Assembly: GCA_937902275.1 (NCBI GenBank)
Contig: CALFNW010000080.1
Coordinates: 1-13,131 of the forward strand
Direction: 5' to 3'
DNA length: 13,131 nucleotides
Source of the DNA: UBA4717 sp002404395
GTDB taxonomy: Bacteria > Bacillota > Clostridia > Oscillospirales > CAG-272
In this document: positions 7,240-13,131 of the stretch, in pieces
Layout of the letters: the number at the start of each line of letters is the position of its first letter
Position numbering within the stretch: the first letter of the stretch is position 1
Translations under genes and position numbers: made by a program
Notes under the pieces: model-generated
The model's input: the letters and a program-made list of their open reading frames with translations, nothing else
Told to the model about the DNA's origin: nothing
Databases searched by the model: none

Positions 7240-8908
7240 CTGATATACTCTCTTTCAGCTTTGTTAAAGCAATTTTAGTTTCCGCAGCGGTCTCGCCGAG
7301 CAGGGAAGCGATCTCTTGGACGATGCGCATTTGCTTATCTACCACTTTATCAGCGGTTTCAACCGTCTGATCACGCTGCATTTCGCGCTTTTTGCGTTCG
7401 TTTTCTTCTTCGGTAACGTCTCTCATGATGCATAAAAGCATATGATAGGTGCCGTCGTATATTATTGTTTCTTCCACAAAGCGGTTATATTCGGCAAGGT
7501 ATGTCCGACGATTACGTATGCTGCGTTTGCTCTCAAGCACCTCCGAAAAAGGCTTGGGATCCATTATGCGTACGAGCTGATCTCCTAAGATATCGGAGGC
7601 GTATCTGATGTTGAGGATCTTCTGCGCCGCCGGGTTGATCTGTTGGACTTCAAAGGCTTCATTAACGACGATAAGACCGTTGGGAGTATTTGAAACGATA
7701 CAGTCGGAGAAGCTTTCCGCTTTGTCCTTGAGGTAGGGGAGACACATGGATATTTCGGCTTTTCCGTGATATATCGCAATTGCTTTTTCACGGCAGGTGT
7801 CATATCCGCACGAGCCGCAATTAAGCTCGTCCTCGGGACGGTTTTTGCCCATTTTTTTGAGAATTTCTTTGATCTCGCTTTCAGCGGGAGTACCGTATCT
7901 GCGTTCAATGGGTTCAAAACGCTTTTTAAGTTCAAGCGAATCCGGCTGTGAAATATCAAAATCTTTATTACCGGCGTAATCCGCGACCGATCGGTAATCA
8001 AGGATCGGCAGACGGTGATGCTTTTCCATCACGGGTCCGCCCACACAGCTGCCTATGCAAGACGACATTTCAATAAAACACTTGTGAATGTTTCCTTGTT
8101 CAAGCTCGCGAAGCGCGGCTATGCAGCTTTCAGTGCCGTCAATTGCGAGATATGTATATCCAGGGGTTCTTTGAGCCATGGTTTTAAGTATTCCGCCGGT
8201 TGTGGGAAAGAAACGGGCGCGGCTGTTTTCGTTTGCTTCTGCTCCGGGCTCAAGTTGTATATGTTCCGCCTTCAGCCATTCGGTAAGCTCCTCAAAGGTC
8301 AGCACTGCGTCTACGATCCCGTCATAGTAGCTTGCTTCATCCTTTTTGGAAACGCACGGTCCTATAAATACGGTCTTGGCATTCGGGTCCTTTTTCTTGA
8401 GCTCCGTGCAATGAGCCTGCATTGGAGACATAATATCGGCAAGATATGGTAAAAGCGAGGGAAAATACTTCTGTATCAGCAGATTTACCGAATGACAGCA
8501 GGAAGATATCAGTATGTCCGGAGAGTCTTCGGAAAGCATCCTTTCATACTCTCTTTTTACGATAGTAGCGCCGAGCGCGGTCTCCTCGGCATCGGTAAAG
8601 CCGAGTTCCTTCAGCGCTTTGCGTATACCTTCGATTCCGACGCCGTTATAATTTGCTATGAACGACGGCGCGATGCTTGCGTATACAGGGTCGCCGGACT
8701 GTATCATTACTTTGACCTTTTCGGTTTCGTCGACGATCTGCTTGGCGTTTTGCGGACATACTACAAAGCACTGACCGCAAAGAATACATTCGTTGCCTAT
8801 GATATGAGCCTGGTTTCCCGAAAAGCGTATAGATTTTACCGGGCAATGGCGAATACATTTGTAGCAGTTTTTGCAGTTGGATTTTTTAAGCGTCAGACAT
8901 TCCGCCAT
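7232..8908 (-). CDS. Putative sensory [FeFe]-hydrogenase homologue with PAS domain (HydS-like, group C3-like)
   Basis: 558 residues, soluble. Domains in order: an N-terminal 2[4Fe-4S] ferredoxin module (C12-x2-C-x2-C-x3-C22-P and C41-x2-C-x2-C-x3-C51-P); an H-cluster domain (about 70-335); a further four-cysteine Fe-S motif C364-x2-C-x4-C-x16-C389; a PAS domain (about 398-500) opening with VSNTPNGLIVVNEAFEVQQI; and a charged, coiled-coil-like tail (about 495-555). The H-cluster motifs are divergent. L1 is SSCCHSV (C137, C138), with His in place of the usual Pro. L2 is GPCVSKK (C185), with Gly in place of Met. L3 is SSCIGSCVGGP (C284, C288), with Ser in place of Met. All four cluster-ligand cysteines remain, so an H-cluster is plausible. 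There is no kinase domain; the PAS tail and coupled phosphatase suggest that it senses H2 or redox state and controls the next gene product. AGGAG lies 7 nt before the ATG. One base separates it from the upstream stop. Confidence 0.88.
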   Translation of the reverse strand: MAECLTLKKSNCKNCYKCIRHCPVKSIRFSGNQAHIIGNECILCGQCFVVCPQNAKQIVDETEKVKVMIQSGDPVYASIAPSFIANYNGVGIEGIRKALKELGFTDAEETALGATIVKREYERMLSEDSPDILISSCCHSVNLLIQKYFPSLLPYLADIMSPMQAHCTELKKKDPNAKTVFIGPCVSKKDEASYYDGIVDAVLTFEELTEWLKAEHIQLEPGAEANENSRARFFPTTGGILKTMAQRTPGYTYLAIDGTESCIAALRELEQGNIHKCFIEMSSCIGSCVGGPVMEKHHRLPILDYRSVADYAGNKDFDISQPDSLELKKRFEPIERRYGTPAESEIKEILKKMGKNRPEDELNCGSCGYDTCREKAIAIYHGKAEISMCLPYLKDKAESFSDCIVSNTPNGLIVVNEAFEVQQINPAAQKILNIRYASDILGDQLVRIMDPKPFSEVLESKRSIRNRRTYLAEYNRFVEETIIYDGTYHMLLCIMRDVTEEENERKKREMQRDQTVETADKVVDKQMRIVQEIASLLGETAAETKIALTKLKESISDE

Positions 8909-8909
8909 G

Positions 8910-9176
8910 CTAATTCTCCTTTGATTTCTCTACTTCGGGGATAATGTTTTTCTCCCAAAATTCGCCGAAGCCCTCGGGGGTGATACCGGTATAGACTTCG
9001 TCGTTCACACTGACCGTAACGCCGATGCGATTGCACCGACCCGAGCAAAATGCACCGCTGAGTACGATCTCATCTTCAAGGTTGTTCTCACGGATCCTTT
9101 CCTGCATAAGCTCAACGATCCGCGGAGCTCCCTTAAGGTGGCATGAGCTGCCGACGCAAACTTCAACGAATACCAT
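8910..9176 (-). CDS. Small (2Fe-2S) ferredoxin domain protein, thioredoxin fold (copy 2)
   Basis: 88-residue thioredoxin-like [2Fe-2S] protein, related to the NuoE/HydC C-terminal domain and clostridial 2Fe-2S ferredoxins. Ligand cysteines are C7-x4-C12 in EVCVGSSCHLKG and C44-x3-C48 in FCSGRCNR. It is expected to carry one low-potential [2Fe-2S] cluster and pass electrons between proteins. It lacks the N-terminal helical part of full NuoE subunits, so it is a stand-alone domain and not a truncated gene. Its ATG overlaps the previous stop by one base (TAATG on the minus strand), with AAGGTG upstream acting as ribosome binding site. It is followed after one base by the HydS-like gene. It is clearly paralogous to the 80-residue protein before it. 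A role as electron donor or relay to the HydS-like protein or the hydrogenase is inference from operon position. Confidence 0.88.
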   Translation of the reverse strand: MVFVEVCVGSSCHLKGAPRIVELMQERIRENNLEDEIVLSGAFCSGRCNRIGVTVSVNDEVYTGITPEGFGEFWEKNIIPEVEKSKEN

Positions 9177-9418
9177 TATTTCACCTTCGCCTTGATCTCG
9201 GTTTCAAAAAAATCTTTAACGGTCTCCGGGGATACCGAATAGAAGGTGTCGTCAACGGTAACGCATACGCCGAGCTGACATTTGCCCATGCAGAAGGTTC
9301 CGCCGAGCTCTACCTTGTCGCCGAGTCCCGATTCATTGATATAATGCTGAAGTCCCTCAACTACCTGTCTTGAACCTTTGATATGGCAGGACGAACCGAT
9401 GCAAACAGTAACTTTCAT
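9176..9418 (-). CDS. Small (2Fe-2S) ferredoxin domain protein, thioredoxin fold (copy 1, first gene of operon)
   Basis: 80-residue stand-alone thioredoxin-like [2Fe-2S] protein. The four ligands are C6-x4-C11 in VCIGSSCHIKGS and C43-x3-C47 in FCMGKCQLG; C52 is an additional cysteine next to the second pair that the downstream paralogue lacks. Length and spacing match the [2Fe-2S] domain found in NuoE and in bifurcating hydrogenase subunits. It is the leader gene of the five-gene minus-strand operon: GGGAG lies 7 nt before its ATG, a GC hairpin lies directly upstream of that, and a promoter-like pair of boxes lies at 9472-9499. The stop overlaps the next start by one base. Likely electron carrier for the downstream hydrogenase-family proteins, which is inference. 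Whether the two paralogues form a heterodimer or serve different partners cannot be read from sequence. Confidence 0.88.
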   Translation of the reverse strand: MKVTVCIGSSCHIKGSRQVVEGLQHYINESGLGDKVELGGTFCMGKCQLGVCVTVDDTFYSVSPETVKDFFETEIKAKVK

Positions 9419-9431
9419 AATTAACTCCCTT

Positions 9432-9446
9432 GCCGCCGCAGGCGGC
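9432..9446 (-). repeat. GC hairpin in 5' leader of hydrogenase operon (repeat unit 1)
   Basis: GCCGCC-GCA-GGCGGC on the plus strand forms a perfect 6-bp stem with a 3-nt loop. In the minus-strand transcript it lies immediately before AAGGGAG, the ribosome binding site of the first gene. A near-identical copy sits in the same place before adhE (13089-13103), differing only in the middle loop base, and both share the flanking TGA before the stem. Confidence 0.7.
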
Positions 9447-9471
9447 TCAAAAAATAATAAATTTTCAACGC

Positions 9472-9499
9472 TTTATAACGTGATTTTATGTTCGGTAAA
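9472..9499 (-). promoter_or_regulatory. Candidate sigma-70-type promoter for the hydrogenase operon
   Basis: On the minus strand, TTTACC (9494-9499) and TATAAA (9472-9477) are separated by 16 nt. The -10 box matches the consensus at 5 of 6 positions and the -35 box at 4 of 6. It would give a leader of about 45 nt that contains the GC hairpin. AT-rich surroundings make chance matches possible. Confidence 0.45.
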
Positions 9500-9517
9500 A
9501 TGCGGACGGACGCAGAA

Positions 9518-9550
9518 CTTCCTAAAGCGGGGTCATCACGCTTTAGGAAG
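9518..9550. repeat. Perfect 12-bp inverted repeat between the two minus-strand operons
   Basis: CTTCCTAAAGCG (9518-9529) and its exact complement CGCTTTAGGAAG (9539-9550) flank a 9-nt spacer. It lies 49 nt past the kinase stop and just upstream of the candidate promoter of the hydrogenase operon. There is no T-tract on either side, so it is not a standard intrinsic terminator. It could end the adhE-kinase transcript with other factors, or be an operator for the next operon. Confidence 0.6.
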
Positions 9551-9598
9551 ACCGCGACCTTAAGTTTTACGGTTGATTTTACTTATTTTGAAATTAGG

Positions 9599-10348
9599 TC
9601 ATTCGTAATCAACGACGTTGATCCAACTGTGAAGAAATTCGCGTTCCTTTTCGTTGCCTTTTACGGTCTGCGAAGCGGCGACAATAGGCATCCACTTTTG
9701 TATATATTGCTTTTCGGTGCGGCTCTTGACGCAGAACAGATCAAGATACTTTGCAGCGCCGTCAATATCTCCGCTCAGCCAAAACAGCAGATAGCTTCTC
9801 GCTACATCTGCCGAGGCATTTCCCTGTGTGGCGTGCGACCAATCGAGAATATACGGAGTGCCGTCTTTGTTTATGATAATGTTTGAGGGATTGAAGTCGC
9901 CGTGGCAGAGCTTGTTGTGGCGCGGCATACTGTCAAGTCTGGTGAGCAATTCATAACGGGTGGTCGCGTCAAGATCGGTTTGTGAGATCTTGCGGCTCAT
10001 CTTGTCCTTAAGCTTGGTGAGCAGGGGGCAGGTCTTTGACTGCACTTCGATCTGAAGATTTACGAACATATCAAGGTATTCGTTTTTTGAATCCGGGTTT
10101 TCACGCATAAGCTGAGCCAGAGTCTTACCTTCAATGTAATCGGTAATGATCGCCCATTTTCCGTCGATAACCGTTACCTCATGAATCTTCGGAATGTTAA
10201 GACCGGTCTCCTCCACTCTTGCCTGATTAAGTGCCTCGTTCAGCACATCCGCTTTGGAGTACGATTCGTCAAACACCTTCATGCAAAGGTCACCGTCGCG
10301 GTAAACGGTCTTGTGGTTTCTGACTGCGATTATTTTGTCAAGCTTCAT
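9599..10348 (-). CDS. Aminoglycoside phosphotransferase/choline kinase-fold kinase, substrate unknown
   Basis: 249-residue soluble kinase of the APH/protein-kinase-like fold. Visible features are a short N-lobe with the probable ATP-binding lysine in LCMKVF (K24), hinge-like ITDYIEGKTL (68-77), the catalytic loop LCHGDFNPSNII (H149, D151, N153, N156) and the metal-binding ILDWSHA (D169, W170). This Brenner-type HGDxxxxN plus DW arrangement marks small-molecule kinases such as choline, homoserine or aminoglycoside kinases. At about 250 residues it is close to APH-like proteins common in Clostridia. Substrate cannot be deduced; chromosomal position behind adhE argues against an antibiotic-resistance role. 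AGGAGGAG ends 6 nt before the ATG and overlaps the end of adhE; the intergenic gap is 13 nt, so the two genes are almost surely co-transcribed. Active-site residues are intact. Confidence 0.85.
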   Translation of the reverse strand: MKLDKIIAVRNHKTVYRDGDLCMKVFDESYSKADVLNEALNQARVEETGLNIPKIHEVTVIDGKWAIITDYIEGKTLAQLMRENPDSKNEYLDMFVNLQIEVQSKTCPLLTKLKDKMSRKISQTDLDATTRYELLTRLDSMPRHNKLCHGDFNPSNIIINKDGTPYILDWSHATQGNASADVARSYLLFWLSGDIDGAAKYLDLFCVKSRTEKQYIQKWMPIVAASQTVKGNEKEREFLHSWINVVDYE

Positions 10349-10361
10349 GTTTTTCTCCTCC

Positions 10362-13076
10362 TCACGCCTTGCTCATGCCGTTTTCCGAACGGCGGTACGA
10401 CTGCTTGAAATTGTGTTCGTCATCAAGTTCGGCAATATCAGCCGCTTTCGGCATTGCGGGTTCGGTGAAATGTTTTCCGTAGTATGCATTGAGATACATC
10501 TGTTTGATCTCGCTCATGAGCGGATATCTCGGATTTGCACCGGTGCACTGATCGTCGAACGCCTGCTCAACCATAGCGTCGAGACGGTTCAGAAAGTCAG
10601 CTTCATCAGGGACGTAATCCTTGATAGCGGGCTTGATCCCGACCTTGGCTTTAAGCTCATTTATTGCTTTTATGAGGTTTTCAAGCTTTTCGGTATAGGT
10701 CTTTCCGCCGAGTCCGAGGGCATCGGCTACTTCGGCGTAGCGCTCAAGGGTATGCGGGTGGTCGTACTGTGAGAAAGTACCCATTTTTACGGGAGCCTCC
10801 GCGGAGTTGAAGCGCAGTACCTCTTCAAGCATAAGCGCGTTGGCGACTCCGTGAGGGATATGGTGAAATGCACCGAGTTTGTGTGCCATTGAGTGGCAGA
10901 CGCCGAGGAAAGCGTTTGCGAACGCCATGCCTGCCATGGTAGCGGCGTTTGCCATTTTCTCTCTTGCCTCAATGTCGGTCTGTCCGTTTTCATATGCTCT
11001 CGGCAAATATTTGAATATGGTTTGAAGTGCTTGCTTTGCCAAACCGTCGGTGTAATCGGTCGCCATTACCGAAGCATATGCTTCAAGCGCATGAGATACG
11101 GCGTCAATACCCGAGGCGGCAGTCAGCCCTTTAGGCGCGCTCATGTGAAAGTCGGTATCAATGATCGCCATGTTGGGAAGCAGCTCGTAGTCGGCAAGAG
11201 GATATTTTATTCCGCTGTCTCCGTCGGTAATTACGGCAAAAGGAGTTACTTCGCTTCCGGTACCGGCAGAGGTCGGGATCGCGATAAAATATGCTTTTTC
11301 ACCCATTTTCGGGAAAGTGTACACTCTCTTGCGGATATCAAGGAATCTCATTGCCATATCCATGAAATCCACTTCGGGATGTTCGTACATTACCCACATG
11401 ATCTTTCCTGCGTCCATTGCGGAGCCGCCGCCGAGTGCTATAATTGTGTCGGGTTTGAATGAGCGCATTAGCTCGGCGCCTGCTTTTGCACAGGCGAGAG
11501 TCGGATCGGGAGCAACGTCAAAGAAAGTTTCGTGAACGATTCCCATTTCATCGAGCTTGTCTTCTATAGGTCTGGTGTAGCCGTTATTGTAAAGGAATGA
11601 GTCGGTAACGATAAAAGCACGCTTTTTACCCATAACGGTTTTAAGTTCGTCGAGCGCGACCGGCAGACAGCCTTTCTTTATATATACCTTTTCGGGAGCG
11701 CGGAACCAAAGCATATTTTCTCTCCTTTCAGCTACGGTTTTGATGTTGATAAGATGCTTGACGCCTACGTTTTCGGATACGCTGTTTCCGCCCCACGAGC
11801 CGCAGCCGAGGGTAAGCGAGGGGGCAAGCTTAAAGTTATAAAGGTCGCCTATTCCGCCCTGAGAGGAGGGAGTATTTACTAAAATGCGGCAGGTTTTCAT
11901 GCGGTGAGCAAATTCGTCGAGCTTGGCTCTTTCAGTCACGGGATTCAGGTATATGGATGAAGTGTGACCGAATCCGCCGTCGGCGATCAGCCGCTCGGCT
12001 TTTGTAAATGCGTCTTCGATATCTTCCGCCTTGTACATTGCAAGTACGGGGGAGAGCTTTTCGTGAGCGAATTCTTCGGACAGCTCAACGCTTTCAACTT
12101 CTCCGATAAGAATTTTGGTACCTTCAGGCACTTTTACTCCGGCAAGCTCCGCAATCTTTGATGCTTTCTGACCGACGATCTTTGCGTTGAGCGCACCGTT
12201 TATCAATATTGTCTTGCGCACTTTTTCAAGTTCGTCGGGCTTAAGAAAGCAGCAGCCGCGGTCGGCAAATTCATTTTTGACCGCGTCGTAAATATTTTTG
12301 TGAACGATGACCGACTGTTCGGAGGCGCAGATCATTCCGTTATCAAAGGTCTTTGAATGAATGATCGAGTTTACGGCAAGCACGATGTCTGCGGTCTCGT
12401 CGATGATCGCAGGGGTGTTTCCGGCACCGACGCCGAGGGCGGGCTTGCCGGAGGAGTAAGCCGCCTTGACCATTCCGGGTCCGCCTGTGGCAAGTATGAT
12501 GTCCGCTTCTTTCATCAGGAGATTTGTCATGTCGAGCGAAGGAACGTCTATCCAATCAATGATGCCTTCGGGAGCACCGGCTTTGACGGCGGCGTCAAGT
12601 ACGATCTGAGCCGCGGCAATAGTGGACTTTTTGGCTCTCGGATGAGGGCTTATTATAATAGCGTTGCGGGTCTTGAGCGCGATCAATGTCTTAAAGATCG
12701 CGGTAGAAGTCGGGTTTGTGGTCGGTATGACTGCCGCAATAACTCCGATCGGTTCGGCGATCTTTTTGATGCCGTAAGCCTTGTCTTCTTCGATCACACC
12801 GCAGGTTTTGGTGTTTTTGTATGCATTATATATATACTCGGCGGCGTAGTTGTTTTTGATGACCTTATCTTCCACAACTCCCATGCCGGTTTCTTCGACT
12901 GCCATTTTTGCGAGCGGTATCCTTGCCATGTTAGCGGCAATTGCAGCGGCTTTGAAAATACTGTCAACCTGCTCCTGCGTATATTCCGAAAAAGCCTTTT
13001 GCGCTTCTCTTACGCGGGCAATGGCAGATTCAAGCATTTCCGTGCTGTCGATAATCTGTCTTTTTTTAGTTTCCAT
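10362..13076 (-). CDS. adhE: Bifunctional acetaldehyde-CoA/alcohol dehydrogenase
   Basis: Reduces acetyl-CoA to acetaldehyde and then ethanol, oxidising two NADH; a main electron sink in fermentation that assembles into spirosome filaments in studied species. From the chosen start it is 904 residues (E. coli form 891). The N-terminal aldehyde dehydrogenase domain has the nucleophile C250 in DNGMICASEQS. A linker near 440-455 leads to the C-terminal iron-dependent alcohol dehydrogenase domain, with GGGSAMDAGK (549-558) and iron ligands D658, H662, H728 and H742. All are shifted by a constant five residues from the E. coli positions, so both active sites look intact. An ATG at 13086-13088 is in frame, but it abuts a GC hairpin with no ribosome binding site. 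The ATG at 13076 (METKKRQ) has TGAGG about 7 nt upstream and is preferred. It is followed closely by a kinase gene. Confidence 0.96.
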   Translation of the reverse strand: METKKRQIIDSTEMLESAIARVREAQKAFSEYTQEQVDSIFKAAAIAANMARIPLAKMAVEETGMGVVEDKVIKNNYAAEYIYNAYKNTKTCGVIEEDKAYGIKKIAEPIGVIAAVIPTTNPTSTAIFKTLIALKTRNAIIISPHPRAKKSTIAAAQIVLDAAVKAGAPEGIIDWIDVPSLDMTNLLMKEADIILATGGPGMVKAAYSSGKPALGVGAGNTPAIIDETADIVLAVNSIIHSKTFDNGMICASEQSVIVHKNIYDAVKNEFADRGCCFLKPDELEKVRKTILINGALNAKIVGQKASKIAELAGVKVPEGTKILIGEVESVELSEEFAHEKLSPVLAMYKAEDIEDAFTKAERLIADGGFGHTSSIYLNPVTERAKLDEFAHRMKTCRILVNTPSSQGGIGDLYNFKLAPSLTLGCGSWGGNSVSENVGVKHLINIKTVAERRENMLWFRAPEKVYIKKGCLPVALDELKTVMGKKRAFIVTDSFLYNNGYTRPIEDKLDEMGIVHETFFDVAPDPTLACAKAGAELMRSFKPDTIIALGGGSAMDAGKIMWVMYEHPEVDFMDMAMRFLDIRKRVYTFPKMGEKAYFIAIPTSAGTGSEVTPFAVITDGDSGIKYPLADYELLPNMAIIDTDFHMSAPKGLTAASGIDAVSHALEAYASVMATDYTDGLAKQALQTIFKYLPRAYENGQTDIEAREKMANAATMAGMAFANAFLGVCHSMAHKLGAFHHIPHGVANALMLEEVLRFNSAEAPVKMGTFSQYDHPHTLERYAEVADALGLGGKTYTEKLENLIKAINELKAKVGIKPAIKDYVPDEADFLNRLDAMVEQAFDDQCTGANPRYPLMSEIKQMYLNAYYGKHFTEPAMPKAADIAELDDEHNFKQSYRRSENGMSKA

Positions 13077-13088
13077 AACATACCTCAT

Positions 13089-13103
13089 GCCGCCGTAGGC
13101 GGC
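13089..13103 (-). repeat. GC hairpin in 5' leader of adhE (repeat unit 2)
   Basis: GCCGCC-GTA-GGCGGC on the plus strand: perfect 6-bp stem, 3-nt loop. In the minus-strand transcript it ends directly before ATGAGG, which holds the adhE ribosome binding site, 12 nt from the chosen ATG. It matches the copy at 9432-9446 in stem, flanking TGA and distance to the start codon. The adhE promoter itself lies at or beyond the window edge. Confidence 0.7.
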
Positions 13104-13131
13104 TCACATAACTTGGGCAATTTTCACGATG

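Noticed and set aside
7232..8908. Ordinary catalytic group A [FeFe] hydrogenase
   Set aside because: The L1, L2 and L3 motifs diverge (Pro, Met and Met replaced by His, Gly and Ser), and a four-Cys motif, a PAS domain and a coupled phosphatase follow. This fits the sensory class better.
9599..10348. Aminoglycoside resistance gene
   Set aside because: Only the general APH kinase fold is visible. The gene sits in an adhE operon with no mobile element or other resistance gene, so a resistance call is not supported.
10893..11462. 189-codon open frame on the plus strand opposite adhE
   Set aside because: It lies wholly inside the intact, highly conserved adhE gene on the other strand. Its product is Arg/Cys/His-rich with no recognisable motif and there is no good ribosome binding site, so it is a shadow frame.
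13077..13088. Upstream in-frame ATG (13086-13088) as the adhE start
   Set aside because: It directly abuts the GC hairpin with no Shine-Dalgarno sequence, and its ATGAGG instead supplies the ribosome binding site for the ATG at 13076.
1..13131. CRISPR array, tRNA, rRNA, insertion sequence or prophage
   Set aside because: No regularly spaced repeats, no cloverleaf-like or rRNA-like sequence and no transposase or phage-type frame were seen. Nearly all of the window is accounted for by housekeeping and fermentation genes.

Overview
The window looks like a chromosomal segment of a strictly anaerobic, fermentative Firmicute of the class Clostridia. The inference rests on a long clade-II type PurL, formate-tetrahydrofolate ligase, fused AdhE, two [FeFe]-hydrogenase-family proteins and a SpoIIE-type phosphatase, with roughly balanced GC and clear purine-rich ribosome binding sites. 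No rRNA, tRNA, CRISPR array, transposase or phage gene was seen. The genus cannot be fixed from the sequence alone.

Layout. (1) Positions 1-4455, plus strand: the 3' three quarters of purL followed by fhs, a purine/one-carbon pair closed by a strong hairpin terminator. (2) Positions 4456-4632: convergent intergenic region with two hairpin terminators. (3) Positions 4633-9418, minus strand: a tightly packed five-gene operon. In transcription order it holds two small thioredoxin-fold [2Fe-2S] proteins, a HydS-like [FeFe]-hydrogenase homologue with PAS domain, a SpoIIE/PP2C-family phosphatase with an unassigned C-terminal domain, and a monomeric group-B-like [FeFe] hydrogenase. Starts and stops overlap or nearly touch. 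(4) Positions 9419-9598: promoter/leader region of that operon, with a perfect 12-bp inverted repeat. (5) Positions 9599-13076, minus strand: adhE followed 13 nt later by an APH-fold kinase.

How it fits together. AdhE disposes of reducing equivalents as ethanol and the group-B hydrogenase probably handles them as H2, so the minus-strand genes deal with fermentative redox balance. The HydS-like protein beside a PP2C phosphatase matches the phosphatase-linked, putatively sensory class of [FeFe] hydrogenases (HydDB group C3). The likely logic is H2 or redox sensing converted to protein dephosphorylation, with a hydrogenase in the same transcript.

The least expected observations are these. The HydS-like L1 motif keeps a cysteine at the proton-transfer position, which I recall being alanine in the characterised HydS proteins. 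A near-identical GC hairpin directly abuts the Shine-Dalgarno sequence of the lead gene of both minus-strand operons (hydrogenase and adhE), suggesting a shared leader element. Two stand-alone [2Fe-2S] domains sit in tandem without the NuoF/HydB partner they normally serve.
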